From positions 165,593-229,592 of the forward strand of contig NZ_JAKGAO010000003.1 of assembly GCF_021532315.1 (NCBI RefSeq): DNA of 64,000 nucleotides. The letters run 5' to 3'. The notes below the pieces were generated by a model that was not told the DNA's origin, did no database searches, and was given only the letters and a program-made list of their open reading frames with translations. This stretch comes from Paenibacillus tarimensis (GTDB lineage Bacteria; Bacillota; Bacilli; Paenibacillales; Paenibacillaceae). Shown here one piece after another: positions 28,306 to 35,992 of this stretch. The position numbers and the translations under genes were made by a program. Within the stretch, counting starts at the first letter, position 1. Each line of letters starts with the position of its first letter.

Positions 28306-29196
28306 ATGACAGCGATGATCGATTGTGAAGGCTTGGTTAAAATTTACAAAACAGATGATCTCGAGGTTGTCGCGCTGCAGGGCCTTAACCTGACGGTCCA
28401 AAGAGGCGAGATGATGGCGATTATCGGAAATAGCGGCAGCGGAAAGTCTACCCTGCTGAATATACTGGGCGGGCTGGACCGCCCCTCCGCCGGCACGGTG
28501 AAGGTCGGGGAATGGGATCTGCTCAAGATCACCGATAACCAGCTTGTAGATTATAAGCGCAAGACGGTAGGCTTCATCTGGCAGAACAATGCCCGGAACC
28601 TGCTCCCTTATCTATCGGCGCTGGAGAATGTCGAGATGCCGATGATGCTGACCGGCAAAACCGACCGTGCTTATGCGAAGCAGCTGCTCGAGTGGGTCGG
28701 CTTGAAGGAGCGGATGCATAACAAGCTTCATCAGCTCTCCGGTGGCGAGCAGCAGCGGGTGGCAATCGCCATTTCGCTGTGCAACCGCCCGGAAATGCTG
28801 CTGGCCGATGAACCGACCGGATCAGTCGATACCCGGACATCCGACATGATCATGAACATTTTCCGGCGGCTGAATCGTGAAATTGGGGTAACGATCGTAA
28901 TCGTTACTCACGATCTGTCGCTGGCAAGCAAGGTCGACCGTGTGGTAGCTATCCGTGACGGCCTTACCAGTACGGAATTTGTAAAGCGCAACTCAAGCCT
29001 TGATGAAGCCACAGGATTTGCAGCCGGTGCCGGCGGGCTTCAGGAGGTACATGAGGAGTATGTGGTCGTCGACCGTGTCGGGCGGCTGCAGATTCCCAAG
29101 GACTATTTGCTGTCCCTGGGCATAAAAGATAAAGCGTCCATGGAATTCGACGGCGAGAAAATTACCATAACGGCACCGAAACAATTGGAGGGGTAA
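28306..29196 (+). CDS. ABC transporter ATP-binding protein with C-terminal AbrB-like domain, operon gene 4
   Basis: Residues 1-230 are a MacB/LolD-type ATPase: Walker A GNSGSGKST, Q-loop FIWQNNARNLLPYL, signature LSGGEQQRVAIAISL, Walker B LLADEPTGSVD and H-loop IVTHDLSL. After a linker rich in G, A and E (about residues 230-249), the C-terminus at about 253-291 reads VVVDRVGRLQIPKDYLLSLG and then IKDKASMEFDGEKITITAP, the swapped-hairpin pattern of SpoVT/AbrB/MazE DNA-binding domains. Such a fusion could make the ATPase dimerise through the tail or bind DNA; either is an inference. It begins three bases after the permease and ends five bases before the solute-binding protein. Confidence 0.9.
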   Translation: MTAMIDCEGLVKIYKTDDLEVVALQGLNLTVQRGEMMAIIGNSGSGKSTLLNILGGLDRPSAGTVKVGEWDLLKITDNQLVDYKRKTVGFIWQNNARNLLPYLSALENVEMPMMLTGKTDRAYAKQLLEWVGLKERMHNKLHQLSGGEQQRVAIAISLCNRPEMLLADEPTGSVDTRTSDMIMNIFRRLNREIGVTIVIVTHDLSLASKVDRVVAIRDGLTSTEFVKRNSSLDEATGFAAGAGGLQEVHEEYVVVDRVGRLQIPKDYLLSLGIKDKASMEFDGEKITITAPKQLEG

Positions 29197-29201
29197 GAAG
29201 A

Positions 29202-30713
29202 ATGATGACGAACAACATGAAGGAGACCGGTTCCACCGGGAAAGTAAGGAGGCCGCTGCTGCTGCTGCTCGTATTAACGATGCTTGTGTCGCTGCTGGCC
29301 GCTTGCGCGGATGGCAATGGGGACACCTCAACAGAGAAGAGAGTGCTGCGGATTGGTACTCTATATGGCAGCCCTCAGGACGAATCCTATTTCCGGCAGC
29401 AGTATACGGATGCATTTGAGCTCATGAACAGCAATATTGAGATTGAGATCGTATCGGCGATTAACTACAACGATCAGCGCTTCCAGACGCCTGATGAGAA
29501 TAACAAACAGCCGGACATCTATGAAGAGCTCACCAAAATGCTCACCGGCTCCAACCCGGTTGACGTCATGGTGGTGGATTATTCTTTTCTGCGGCGCATG
29601 GTCCAGGATAACCTGTTGAAGCAGCTCGATCCGCTGATCCAACAGGATAAGTTCGATTTGTCCGATTATGTGCCTGCTGTAATGGATGGAATTAAATCGG
29701 CCGGGGACAACAATATTTATGCCTTGACGCCAACTTTCTCATCTACTGCACTGTTCTATAACAAGAAGCTGTTTACAGAGGCCAGTCTCGATTTCCCAAC
29801 CGATGGTATAACTTGGGATGAAGTCTTTGCCAAGGCTGAAATGCTTGCGAAAGGTGAAGGAAAGGACCGGGTATACGGCTTGACGTTCAACCGCTACGGC
29901 AGCGACGGCTTCTGGGATATTCAGAACTATACGGCTCCTCTGCAGTTAAAATTCGTCGATGACAAGGGCGAGAAGATGCTCGTGAACAACCCGCAGTGGG
30001 AAAAGGCGTGGACGGACATCACAGAGATGTACAAGAAGAAGATCATGCCGAACATGGAGGATATCTATCGCGAGCGTGATCCGGAAAAGCCATATAACCA
30101 GTTTGAGGGCGATCTGTTCCTGAGCGGCCGTGTAGCCATGGTAGCGATGGGGGACACCAACTATATCAATGAAATCACCCTTATGAATGAAAATGCTGAG
30201 AAGCTTGGCATGGAACCGATTGACTGGGATATCGTGACATCACCACAGCATGCTGAAGCTGAAGGTATAGGCGGTAATGTGTACCTGAGCAGCCTGATGG
30301 GGATTAACAACAAAGCACAGAATGACAAGGACGCATGGGAGTTCATCAAGTTTATGAACAGCAAGGAATGGGCAAAGCTCAAATCGCGCAGCTCTTACGA
30401 GCTTACAGCCCGCAAAGAATTCCTGAAGCCTATGAACGGACTGAACTACAACATTGATGCGTTCACCAAGCTGAAGCCTGTACCGCCGCAAAGTCTGGAG
30501 CAGGAAAAACTGTTCCGCGAGAATTCAAATATGTACCAGGTCCAGTATATTGCCCAGCCGTACTTCCAGGAAGTTATCAAGGGTGACAAGACGGTCAAGG
30601 AAGCGTTGGAAAAGTGGGAGACTGAGGGCAATGCCATGCTCCAGAAGATCAAAGCTAACCCGAACGGACCGCTTGAACCAACTGACGCCGGCGTTATGAG
30701 TGAAGTTTACTAG
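29202..30713 (+). CDS. extracellular solute-binding lipoprotein, operon gene 5
   Basis: Family 1-type (sugar-binding-like) solute-binding protein of 503 residues. The signal is LLLLLVLTMLVSLLAAC with the lipobox LLAAC and the lipidated cysteine near residue 30, followed by an acidic mature start. Family landmarks are VLRIGTLYGS, a DVMVVDYSFLRRM domain, FSSTALFYNKKLF, ITWDEVFAKAEMLAKGEG, GRVAMVAMGDTNYINE and GGNVYLSSLMGINNKAQN. The usual importer permeases (MalF/MalG type) are absent here; instead it closes an exporter-type operon. It could be a sensor or capture subunit, or it may pair with permeases elsewhere. A GGAGGGG ribosome site precedes the ATG, and a terminator follows. Confidence 0.9.
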   Translation: MMTNNMKETGSTGKVRRPLLLLLVLTMLVSLLAACADGNGDTSTEKRVLRIGTLYGSPQDESYFRQQYTDAFELMNSNIEIEIVSAINYNDQRFQTPDENNKQPDIYEELTKMLTGSNPVDVMVVDYSFLRRMVQDNLLKQLDPLIQQDKFDLSDYVPAVMDGIKSAGDNNIYALTPTFSSTALFYNKKLFTEASLDFPTDGITWDEVFAKAEMLAKGEGKDRVYGLTFNRYGSDGFWDIQNYTAPLQLKFVDDKGEKMLVNNPQWEKAWTDITEMYKKKIMPNMEDIYRERDPEKPYNQFEGDLFLSGRVAMVAMGDTNYINEITLMNENAEKLGMEPIDWDIVTSPQHAEAEGIGGNVYLSSLMGINNKAQNDKDAWEFIKFMNSKEWAKLKSRSSYELTARKEFLKPMNGLNYNIDAFTKLKPVPPQSLEQEKLFRENSNMYQVQYIAQPYFQEVIKGDKTVKEALEKWETEGNAMLQKIKANPNGPLEPTDAGVMSEVY

Positions 30714-30728
30714 TCCTAACAGAGAAGT

Positions 30729-30762
30729 CCCGGTGCTCCCTTCAAGGAGCAGCCGGGTTTTT
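30729..30762 (+). terminator. ABC operon terminator
   Basis: CCCGGTGCTCC, a CTTCAA loop and GGAGCAGCCGGG form the stem (one bulged base), followed by TTTTTCTTTG. It lies 15 bases after the solute-binding protein stop and closes the five-gene operon. The remaining 180 bases to the next gene show nothing further. Confidence 0.88.
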
Positions 30763-30941
30763 CTTTGTCATGATGCTGCTGTCGTTTTCTGCTGACCGAG
30801 AGACATGATTTTATTGCAGGCTGCTTGTTTTCACTCCAAAGCGGGTATTCTAATAGGGCATCCATTTATTTGAATGCCGTAATTTCTGCCCGAGCTTAGG
30901 CCATATGGTAAATTGCGAGTAGAAACAGGAGGTTGAACGTA

Positions 30942-31112
30942 TTGAGGTCCAGTTGGATCTATTGGGTCAGGCTGTATGAAACGAAATTCCAGGCAGGCTG
31001 CCTTGTGAAACGGATGGAGAATGATTGGTGGATTTACGGTTATGATTGCCCGCAGGAGATTGAAGTGTTCCGGTCGAGAAAAGGCAGGTATGGCGTTCGG
31101 TATATGCCATAG
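30942..31112 (+). CDS. small hypothetical protein (56 aa)
   Basis: A TTG start stands eight bases after AGGAGGT (30927-30933). The product has 56 residues, is basic and aromatic-rich (SSWIYWVRLYETKFQAG, then MENDWWIYGYDCPQEIEVF) and ends KGRYGVRYMP. It has five tryptophan and six tyrosine residues and two single cysteines, and no signal peptide or membrane segment. I do not recognise a family. It stands alone between the ABC operon terminator and the tRNA promoter. The perfect ribosome site and the unusual but protein-like composition support it; absence of an ATG lowers confidence. Confidence 0.55.
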   Translation: MRSSWIYWVRLYETKFQAGCLVKRMENDWWIYGYDCPQEIEVFRSRKGRYGVRYMP

Positions 31113-31130
31113 TTTCTTGCCAGAAATCTC

Positions 31131-31160
31131 TTGACTTACTCAGTCTTCATGTTGTATATT
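31131..31160 (+). promoter_or_regulatory. promoter of the three-tRNA cluster
   Basis: TTGACT (31131-31136), an 18-base spacer and TATATT (31155-31160) stand 42 bases before the first tRNA. Confidence 0.7.
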
Positions 31161-31201
31161 ATTAATTGTCGCCATTAATGATTGTTTCATATTGGTACCG
31201 T

Positions 31202-31275
<74 letters not shown>

Positions 31276-31301
31276 CTTACTTCCTAACATGGAAACTGGA
31301 A

Positions 31302-31378
31302 GGGCCCTTAGCTCAGTTGGTTAGAGCGGTCGGCTCATAACCGATTGGTCGGGGGTTCGAGTCCCTCAGGGCCCACCA
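31302..31378 (+). tRNA. tRNA with CAT anticodon, probably tRNA-Ile2 (lysidine) rather than elongator Met
   Basis: Cloverleaf of 77 bases including encoded CCA; acceptor GGGCCCT / AGGGCCC, anticodon loop CTCATAA. The body (acceptor followed by TAGCTCAGTTGGTTAGAGC, with CTCATAA flanked by GTCGG/CCGAT) resembles tRNA-Ile2 such as E. coli ileX more than elongator tRNA-Met. If so, TilS changes C34 to lysidine and the tRNA reads AUA. Sequence similarity is judged by eye, so the isotype stays open. Confidence 0.85.
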
Positions 31379-31395
31379 ACATGAACAATTACCAT

Positions 31396-31481
31396 GCCGG
31401 GGTGGCGGAACTGGCAGACGCACAGGACTTAAAATCCTGCGGTGGGTGACCACCGTACGGGTTCGATTCCCGTCCTCGGCA
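31396..31481 (+). tRNA. tRNA-Leu (TAA)
   Basis: Class II cloverleaf of 86 bases with a long variable arm (GGTGGGTGACCACC). Acceptor GCCGGGG / CCTCGGC with one G-T pair, anticodon loop CTTAAAA with TAA, T-loop GGTTCGATTCC. CCA is not encoded. Confidence 0.95.
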
Positions 31482-31510
31482 TACCTTAACTTACACAATC
31501 AGCATACATA

Positions 31511-31548
31511 AGAGCTCTGTTTGGCAGAATGCCGTTCAGGGCTCTTTT
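31511..31548 (+). terminator. terminator of the tRNA cluster
   Basis: AGAGCTCTG pairs with CAGGGCTCT (one G-T), with an inner GGCAGAATGCC hairpin, followed by TTTTCC. It lies 30 bases after tRNA-Leu. Confidence 0.7.
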
Positions 31549-31687
31549 CCATTCTAATCCGAGCTCTTGTTACCGTGCAGTGTAATCGAATAGGAAGGGT
31601 AATAGAGAGTGAACAGGGCAGGAAGCCTGCTTAGAGGCAGCGGCATACAACCGCTACGAAGCAACCAGAACGATAGGAGGGAACGGA

Positions 31688-32389
31688 ATGTCGGTTCAGC
31701 TTCCCCATGATTGGCCCGCTGTGCTGGAGGGAGAATTCGATAAACCATATTTCATGGAGCTGCGTGCGAAGCTCGCAGAGGCATACCGGACAGAACAGGT
31801 GTATCCGGCCCAAGATCATATTTTTCAGGCGCTGCAGTATACCCCTTATAAGGAGACCAAGGTTGTGATTCTTGGGCAGGACCCCTATCATGGACCCGGC
31901 CAGGCACATGGCTTAAGCTTCTCGGTACAGCCCGGGGTGCGTATACCTCCCTCCTTGCGGAATATATACCAGGAGCTGCAGTCCGATATCGGCTGCCAGC
32001 CGCCGAGCCATGGCTGCCTGACGCCCTGGGCCAAGCAGGGCGTGCTGCTGCTGAATGCGGTGCTAACGGTAGAAGCAGGGCGGCCTAATTCTCATCAGAA
32101 GCTTGGCTGGGAGCTGTTTACGGACCGTATTATTGCTGCATTAGGACAGCGGGAGCATCCGGTTGTATTTCTGCTATGGGGCAAGCATGCCCAGATGAAG
32201 GCTTCGATGATTGATGCTTCCCGTCATTGTGTAATCGAGAGCGCGCATCCGAGCCCTTTTGCAGCCCGTCGGGGGTTTTTTGGCAGCCAGCCATTTTCGC
32301 GTGCGAATGCTTTTCTGCGCTCGATCGGGTCAGAGGAAATTAACTGGTGTCTGCCTGCCAATCCGGAGGGTTTGAATGATTGCCGTTAA
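31688..32389 (+). CDS. ung: uracil-DNA glycosylase
   Basis: Family 1 UNG, which removes uracil from DNA at the start of base-excision repair. The water-activating aspartate is D65 in ILGQDPYHGPGQAHGL, the uracil-stacking and Asn segment is LLLNAVLTV, and the minor-groove loop is AHPSPFAARRGFFGS. At 233 residues it has the normal length. An AGGAGGGAAC ribosome site precedes the ATG. Its last 14 bases overlap the start of the next gene. Confidence 0.96.
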   Translation: MSVQLPHDWPAVLEGEFDKPYFMELRAKLAEAYRTEQVYPAQDHIFQALQYTPYKETKVVILGQDPYHGPGQAHGLSFSVQPGVRIPPSLRNIYQELQSDIGCQPPSHGCLTPWAKQGVLLLNAVLTVEAGRPNSHQKLGWELFTDRIIAALGQREHPVVFLLWGKHAQMKASMIDASRHCVIESAHPSPFAARRGFFGSQPFSRANAFLRSIGSEEINWCLPANPEGLNDCR

Positions 32390-33194
32390 CGAAAGGCGCC
32401 CCTCCAAATGGCTAACGCCTGCGAGTGGTTATTTAACCGGATATACGCATACGCTGAACCCTTACACCGGCTGTACTTTTGGCTGTTCGTACTGCTACGT
32501 CAGGCGCATGCCAGTCGGTCTGTTCCGCAAGGAGTCATGGGGTGAATGGGTAGACATCAAGAGAGACACGGCGGGCGGGTTCCGCCGGGAATGGCTGAAA
32601 TCCATTTCAAAGGGGCCCGTTACTGTATTCATGGCGTCGGCCACTGACCCTTATCAGCCGGTCGAGTACAAGGAGAGGGTCACTCGCTCGATCCTCGAGA
32701 CGATGGCTGAAGCACCACCGCAGTTTGTGCTGGTGCAGACAAGGAGCCCGCTTGTTACTCGGGACATAGACCTGCTGCGTAAGCTGGGGGAGCGCGTCCG
32801 TGTCAGTATGACGATTGAAACAGATCTGGAGGATTCTCGCAAGCATTTTGCGCCATCCTCACCGCCCCTGGCTGCGCGCTGGAGAGCTGTTCAGGAGCTG
32901 AGGAAAGCCGAAGTGTCTGTACAGATTGCCGTCTCGCCTCTGCTGCCCCATTCCGGTCGGTTCGGAGAGCAGCTGCTGCAGTCATCACGGCGAATAGTCG
33001 TAGACGATTTCTTTCGGGGCGACGGCAGTCTCGGGAGGAGAACCTCCCAGTTGGGTGTCCGTGCGCTGTATGAAGAACTTGGAATACAGCAGCAGTACAG
33101 CCCAGAGACGGCTGACAGCTTCTTCGAAGAGCTTAAAAGCGAGGCAGGTGGCGGCTGTGAGGTGCTGTGGGGACAAGAAGGCTTCCTGCCTTAG
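32376..33194 (+). CDS. SPL-family radical SAM protein
   Basis: Radical SAM enzyme with the iron-sulfur cysteines C33, C37 and C40 (NPYTGCTFGCSYCYVRR). The following GPVTVFMASATDPYQPVEY, LVQTRSPLVTRDIDLL and VRVSMTIETDLEDSRKHF are typical of the family of spore-photoproduct-lyase-like and Rv2578c-like proteins, of which only true SplB has a proven role. At 272 residues it is shorter than SplB and probably has another role. The overlap with ung suggests coupled translation and a possible link to DNA repair, which is an inference. Confidence 0.88.
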   Translation: MIAVNERRPSKWLTPASGYLTGYTHTLNPYTGCTFGCSYCYVRRMPVGLFRKESWGEWVDIKRDTAGGFRREWLKSISKGPVTVFMASATDPYQPVEYKERVTRSILETMAEAPPQFVLVQTRSPLVTRDIDLLRKLGERVRVSMTIETDLEDSRKHFAPSSPPLAARWRAVQELRKAEVSVQIAVSPLLPHSGRFGEQLLQSSRRIVVDDFFRGDGSLGRRTSQLGVRALYEELGIQQQYSPETADSFFEELKSEAGGGCEVLWGQEGFLP

Positions 33195-33222
33195 CCAAAT
33201 AATCTAGAACTAAATAAATAAA

Positions 33223-33276
33223 ACTGCCCGCCGCTCTACCGGATTATCGCGAAATCCGGTGGAGGGGGCGGGCAGT
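33223..33276 (-). terminator. hairpin terminator between convergent genes
   Basis: ACTGCCCGCC and GGCGGGCAGT enclose the inner stem ACCGGATT / AATCCGGT. On the minus strand it is followed by TTTATTTATTTAG, so it mainly ends the leftward gene at 33341; the rightward radical SAM gene may use the same stem. Confidence 0.8.
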
Positions 33277-33340
33277 TGTCGTATGGGTCAGCAAGGCAGC
33301 GTTACTTCATGCGGACTAACAGTGGTGCCGCTGGGTTTGA

Positions 33341-34345
33341 TTATTTCATAGCCGGCAGTTCCACAGGAGCTAAAGGTGCCTGATCTGAGGGGGTTGATGA
33401 TACCTCGTCATTCGGGTTACCTGGTTCTTCGGGAAGAACCGGCTTAAACTGACTGCTGACATACGTTACGGTTTGAACCTCTGTAATGACCTGCGGATAC
33501 ATCTTGTTGGGATCAGGCTGTACGGCCTCGACCATTATTACGGCCTGGCCTTTCTCGTCAAAGAATATGGAGGAAATCCGTATTCCATATCCGGGATGAG
33601 GAGCCTGTGCTTTTACCGTAACTTCGTTAATATCAGCGTTCACTTTCTTGACGGACAGCTGCAGATCGAAGAGCGGGCTGGCGCCGGCCGGTTGATCCGG
33701 AACGTTATCGGTATCCGTATGCTCTTTCACAAATTTAATGCCGTCATACAGCCAACCGGCTGCCTCGCTGCGTGTAATGCCGTTCTTTGGTCTGAAGGTA
33801 TTGGTGCTGTCCATATCAACAATATCGGTCGTCAGAAGCTTCTGGATGCTGTTCATGTATGCCTTGTCTACCTCGGATTCATCTTCAAACATCTGATAAA
33901 TCTCGATGAAGGCATAGTCGCCCCTCGATATAATGGCATTGAACAGATGATGCGCATACTGCTCGCGTGTCATGATCTGCTCCGGCTTTACATCCTTTGG
34001 GATTTCAAGACCGTTGTGGTGAGCGATGACGAACGCATCAGAGTACCACATGCCATTTTTGACATTCGTGTAGTAGTCGGAAGCTTCAGGGGCCTTAATG
34101 AACTGTACATGTGCCAGGCTGAGCTCAAAGCCTTTTACAATCATCGATATCCCCGCTGAATAGGTCAGTTTGCCGCTAGGATTGAACATATCCTGCTGTT
34201 CTCCGCTAATGATTCCCGCTTCTTTAAGCGCTTCAATCTTATCCGCGTTCGGGTCCTGCTTCGTGTCTGAGAACGCCCATGCTGCTTGGCCGACAATTAG
34301 TATAAGCGCCGCGGCCAACAGGACAATTAAGACCGGCTTCTTCAT
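33341..34345 (-). CDS. secreted protein with S-layer-homology-like repeats
   Basis: A 334-residue exported protein. The signal peptide is MKKPVLIVLLAAALILIVGQ, ending at about AWA-FS. Three weak SLH-like units follow: one around EALKEAGIISGEQQDMFNPS with KLTYSAGISMIVKG, one around WYSDAFVIAHHNGLEIPKDV with MTREQYAHHLFNAI, and one around IQKLLTTDIVDMDST with ITRSEAAGWLYDGI. The last 60 residues are proline-rich. The start is ATG 34345 with GAGGTGAT eight bases away; a GTG six bases further upstream is too close. SLH domains hold proteins to pyruvylated wall polymers. The units diverge from the canonical TRAE motif (TYSA, TREQ, TRSE), so binding is not certain. It is single-gene and convergent with the radical SAM gene. 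Confidence 0.75.
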   Translation of the reverse strand: MKKPVLIVLLAAALILIVGQAAWAFSDTKQDPNADKIEALKEAGIISGEQQDMFNPSGKLTYSAGISMIVKGFELSLAHVQFIKAPEASDYYTNVKNGMWYSDAFVIAHHNGLEIPKDVKPEQIMTREQYAHHLFNAIISRGDYAFIEIYQMFEDESEVDKAYMNSIQKLLTTDIVDMDSTNTFRPKNGITRSEAAGWLYDGIKFVKEHTDTDNVPDQPAGASPLFDLQLSVKKVNADINEVTVKAQAPHPGYGIRISSIFFDEKGQAVIMVEAVQPDPNKMYPQVITEVQTVTYVSSQFKPVLPEEPGNPNDEVSSTPSDQAPLAPVELPAMK

Positions 34346-34559
34346 TTGCACATCACCTCATTCTTTAGTATTAGCTGCAGCTATTCTCCTAGACGGGGAG
34401 GCTGAACAAAATGTTGCAGGATGCGGATAAGAGTTGTTGCTTTATGAATTGCTCCGATATGTAGCAATGACGGCATGACTTGTAGTACAATCAGGGGAAA
34501 GCTTGCAGCAAACAACGCTTCATGCTGAATTTATTCTGGTCAGTCAGGAGGTTCTACAG

Positions 34560-35105
34560 ATGAGAAAATGGTATACGGGCGGTTTAATCGCAGTCGTGCT
34601 TGCGGGCGCTTTTCTTGGATCCCTGCTGGCGGCATACGGGTTCACTGTCATGATGAAGAACGAGGCTTCCTTCAAAGATGTGACGATGATCAACGGCATT
34701 CCCTATCTTCCGGTTTATGAAGCAGCCTCGGAAGTGGAGGCAGAATCCACTCCTGCGGCCATGCATGCGCAGCAGGCGGGGGATAACCGGCTATCGGCTT
34801 CTACCGGAACGGAGGAAGTGTTCAGAAGCGGTGAATTCGCCTTTCAACAATTAATTGTGAAGCAGGAGGAATTCGGGCCGGATGTAACCGTTGAATTAAT
34901 GAATGAAGGTAAATCTGAGGCAGACTCCGTCGTGTTCACAGCATCCTTTTATAAAGAAGACGGGGAGCGGATCGGTACCGCTTCCGGATCGGTAACCTCG
35001 CTGGGGGCAGGGGAGAGAAGAGTGGTCCGGCTTCTGACTGGTGAGCAGAATTTGAACGGTTTTACGGAAGTGCGTTTTCAGATTGACCATGTATCAACCA
35101 GCTGA
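34560..35105 (+). CDS. membrane-anchored protein with an FxLYD-like C-terminal domain
   Basis: A 181-residue protein with an N-terminal membrane anchor (GGLIAVVLAGAFLGSLLAAY), a variable linker at about residues 45-90, and a C-terminal beta-rich domain (LIVKQEEFGPDVTVELMNEG, then SVVFTASFYKEDGERIGT and LGAGERRVVRLL). The order of strands, with an ASFYKEDGERI segment and a late GAGERR turn, resembles FxLYD domains of extracytoplasmic proteins. ATG 34560 is preferred because CAGGAGGT is seven bases upstream. Function unknown; the FxLYD assignment is by pattern only. Confidence 0.7.
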   Translation: MRKWYTGGLIAVVLAGAFLGSLLAAYGFTVMMKNEASFKDVTMINGIPYLPVYEAASEVEAESTPAAMHAQQAGDNRLSASTGTEEVFRSGEFAFQQLIVKQEEFGPDVTVELMNEGKSEADSVVFTASFYKEDGERIGTASGSVTSLGAGERRVVRLLTGEQNLNGFTEVRFQIDHVSTS

Positions 35106-35181
35106 TGCTTAAGACAGGTAGTATGTATAGGTTTACGGTCTGACAGTTCGACAATTTTCTACTGGTTTAAATCGACATTTA

Positions 35182-35211
35182 GTGACAATTCTCATTAATC
35201 TGGTGTATGAT
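35182..35211 (+). promoter_or_regulatory. candidate SigA promoter for the small-protein pair
   Basis: GTGACA (35182-35187), an 18-base spacer and TATGAT (35206-35211) stand 42 bases before the 30-residue reading frame. Confidence 0.5.
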
Positions 35212-35252
35212 AAAGGAAAATAAATACTCCTGATTAAGTGCAGGTGATTGTC

Positions 35253-35345
35253 GTGTTCAGAAGGTTGAATTGGACCTGGGCAGCTATTATCGGAGGTTTG
35301 CTGGCTTTCTGGGCTGCAGTTTTCTATTGGGTCGCTTCTTTGTAA
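35253..35345 (+). CDS. small membrane protein (30 aa)
   Basis: A GTG start after GCAGGTG gives 30 residues: a short basic head (MFRRLNW), then one hydrophobic helix (AAIIGGLLAFWAAVFYWVASL). The composition is typical of single-pass small membrane proteins. A good promoter lies upstream. It is followed 79 bases later by another very short gene. No family is recognised. Because it is so short, confidence is limited. Confidence 0.5.
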   Translation: MFRRLNWTWAAIIGGLLAFWAAVFYWVASL

Positions 35346-35424
35346 AAACTTCATAATAAACGGGTTGTATCTGCTGCCCCCACCGCATACGTTGAGAGAA
35401 ACAGCTTAGAGGAGGAGCGATACG

Positions 35425-35568
35425 ATGGTTTGTTATGACATTCGTACTGGCAACCGTCTCGGGGAATTAACGATACGGCCCATCGAAGGTGAGAAGCATT
35501 ATTTTGGAGGCGTCATCTTTGTCTGCCGAAGCTGCGGCGAAATTGCATTGTTTGAACAGATCGTATAG
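35425..35568 (+). CDS. small CxxC protein (47 aa)
   Basis: ATG 35425 follows GAGGAGGAGC at ideal distance. The 47-residue product begins MVCYDIRTGNRLGELTI and ends with FVCRSCGEIALFEQIV. Three cysteines, two in a CRSC pair next to a beta-strand pattern, suggest a half zinc ribbon that might dimerise around a metal. A terminator follows. It may be cotranscribed with the 30-residue membrane protein 79 bases upstream. No family is recognised. Confidence 0.6.
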   Translation: MVCYDIRTGNRLGELTIRPIEGEKHYFGGVIFVCRSCGEIALFEQIV

Positions 35569-35610
35569 GTGCCGGTTGCCCGAAGAAATCATAGCTTCAA
35601 AAAGTACTAG

Positions 35611-35650
35611 AACAACCGTGGGTTAATAACCTGCGGTTGTTTTATTTTTT
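35611..35650 (+). terminator. terminator after the small CxxC gene
   Basis: CAACCG and CGGTTG enclose an inner GGTTAATAACC hairpin, followed by TTTTATTTTTT. Confidence 0.85.
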
Positions 35651-35652
35651 GT

Positions 35653-35992
35653 GAGAACGGAAGGATAATTTACTTGACTACATTGTCCAGTATTAGAATA
35701 GGTCCAGAGTGTACCATCTTCTTATGCAAGCATGGGTGGAGAGAGAGACATCATACTGTCTTATCGTTTCACTTCTTAATGAAGGATTAAATGCAAGTAC
35801 AGCACCGGCAGTCAGAATGATGTATCTAGATCATCATGTGAAAACACCCAAGTAGCCCGTTTTATTTTGCTAAATGCACCTTATTAAGCATACTTTGGAA
35901 TTAGATGGTTGTTATTAGTGGCACGCTCTGTTAATCTAATTATTTGATTGCCGGAGCGTTTTGTATAATTATAAACGGGAGGAATATTTAGA
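35653..35992. other. AT-rich gap with no supported gene
   Basis: This 340-base stretch is clearly more AT-rich than the surrounding chromosome. It contains an open frame from ATG 35724 to a TAG near 35854 (42 codons: MQAWVERETSYCLIV...), which has no ribosome site and may be a gene remnant. A TATAAT at about 35962 may serve the next gene, but the spacing to the nearest TTGATT is only 14 bases. Confidence 0.4.
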
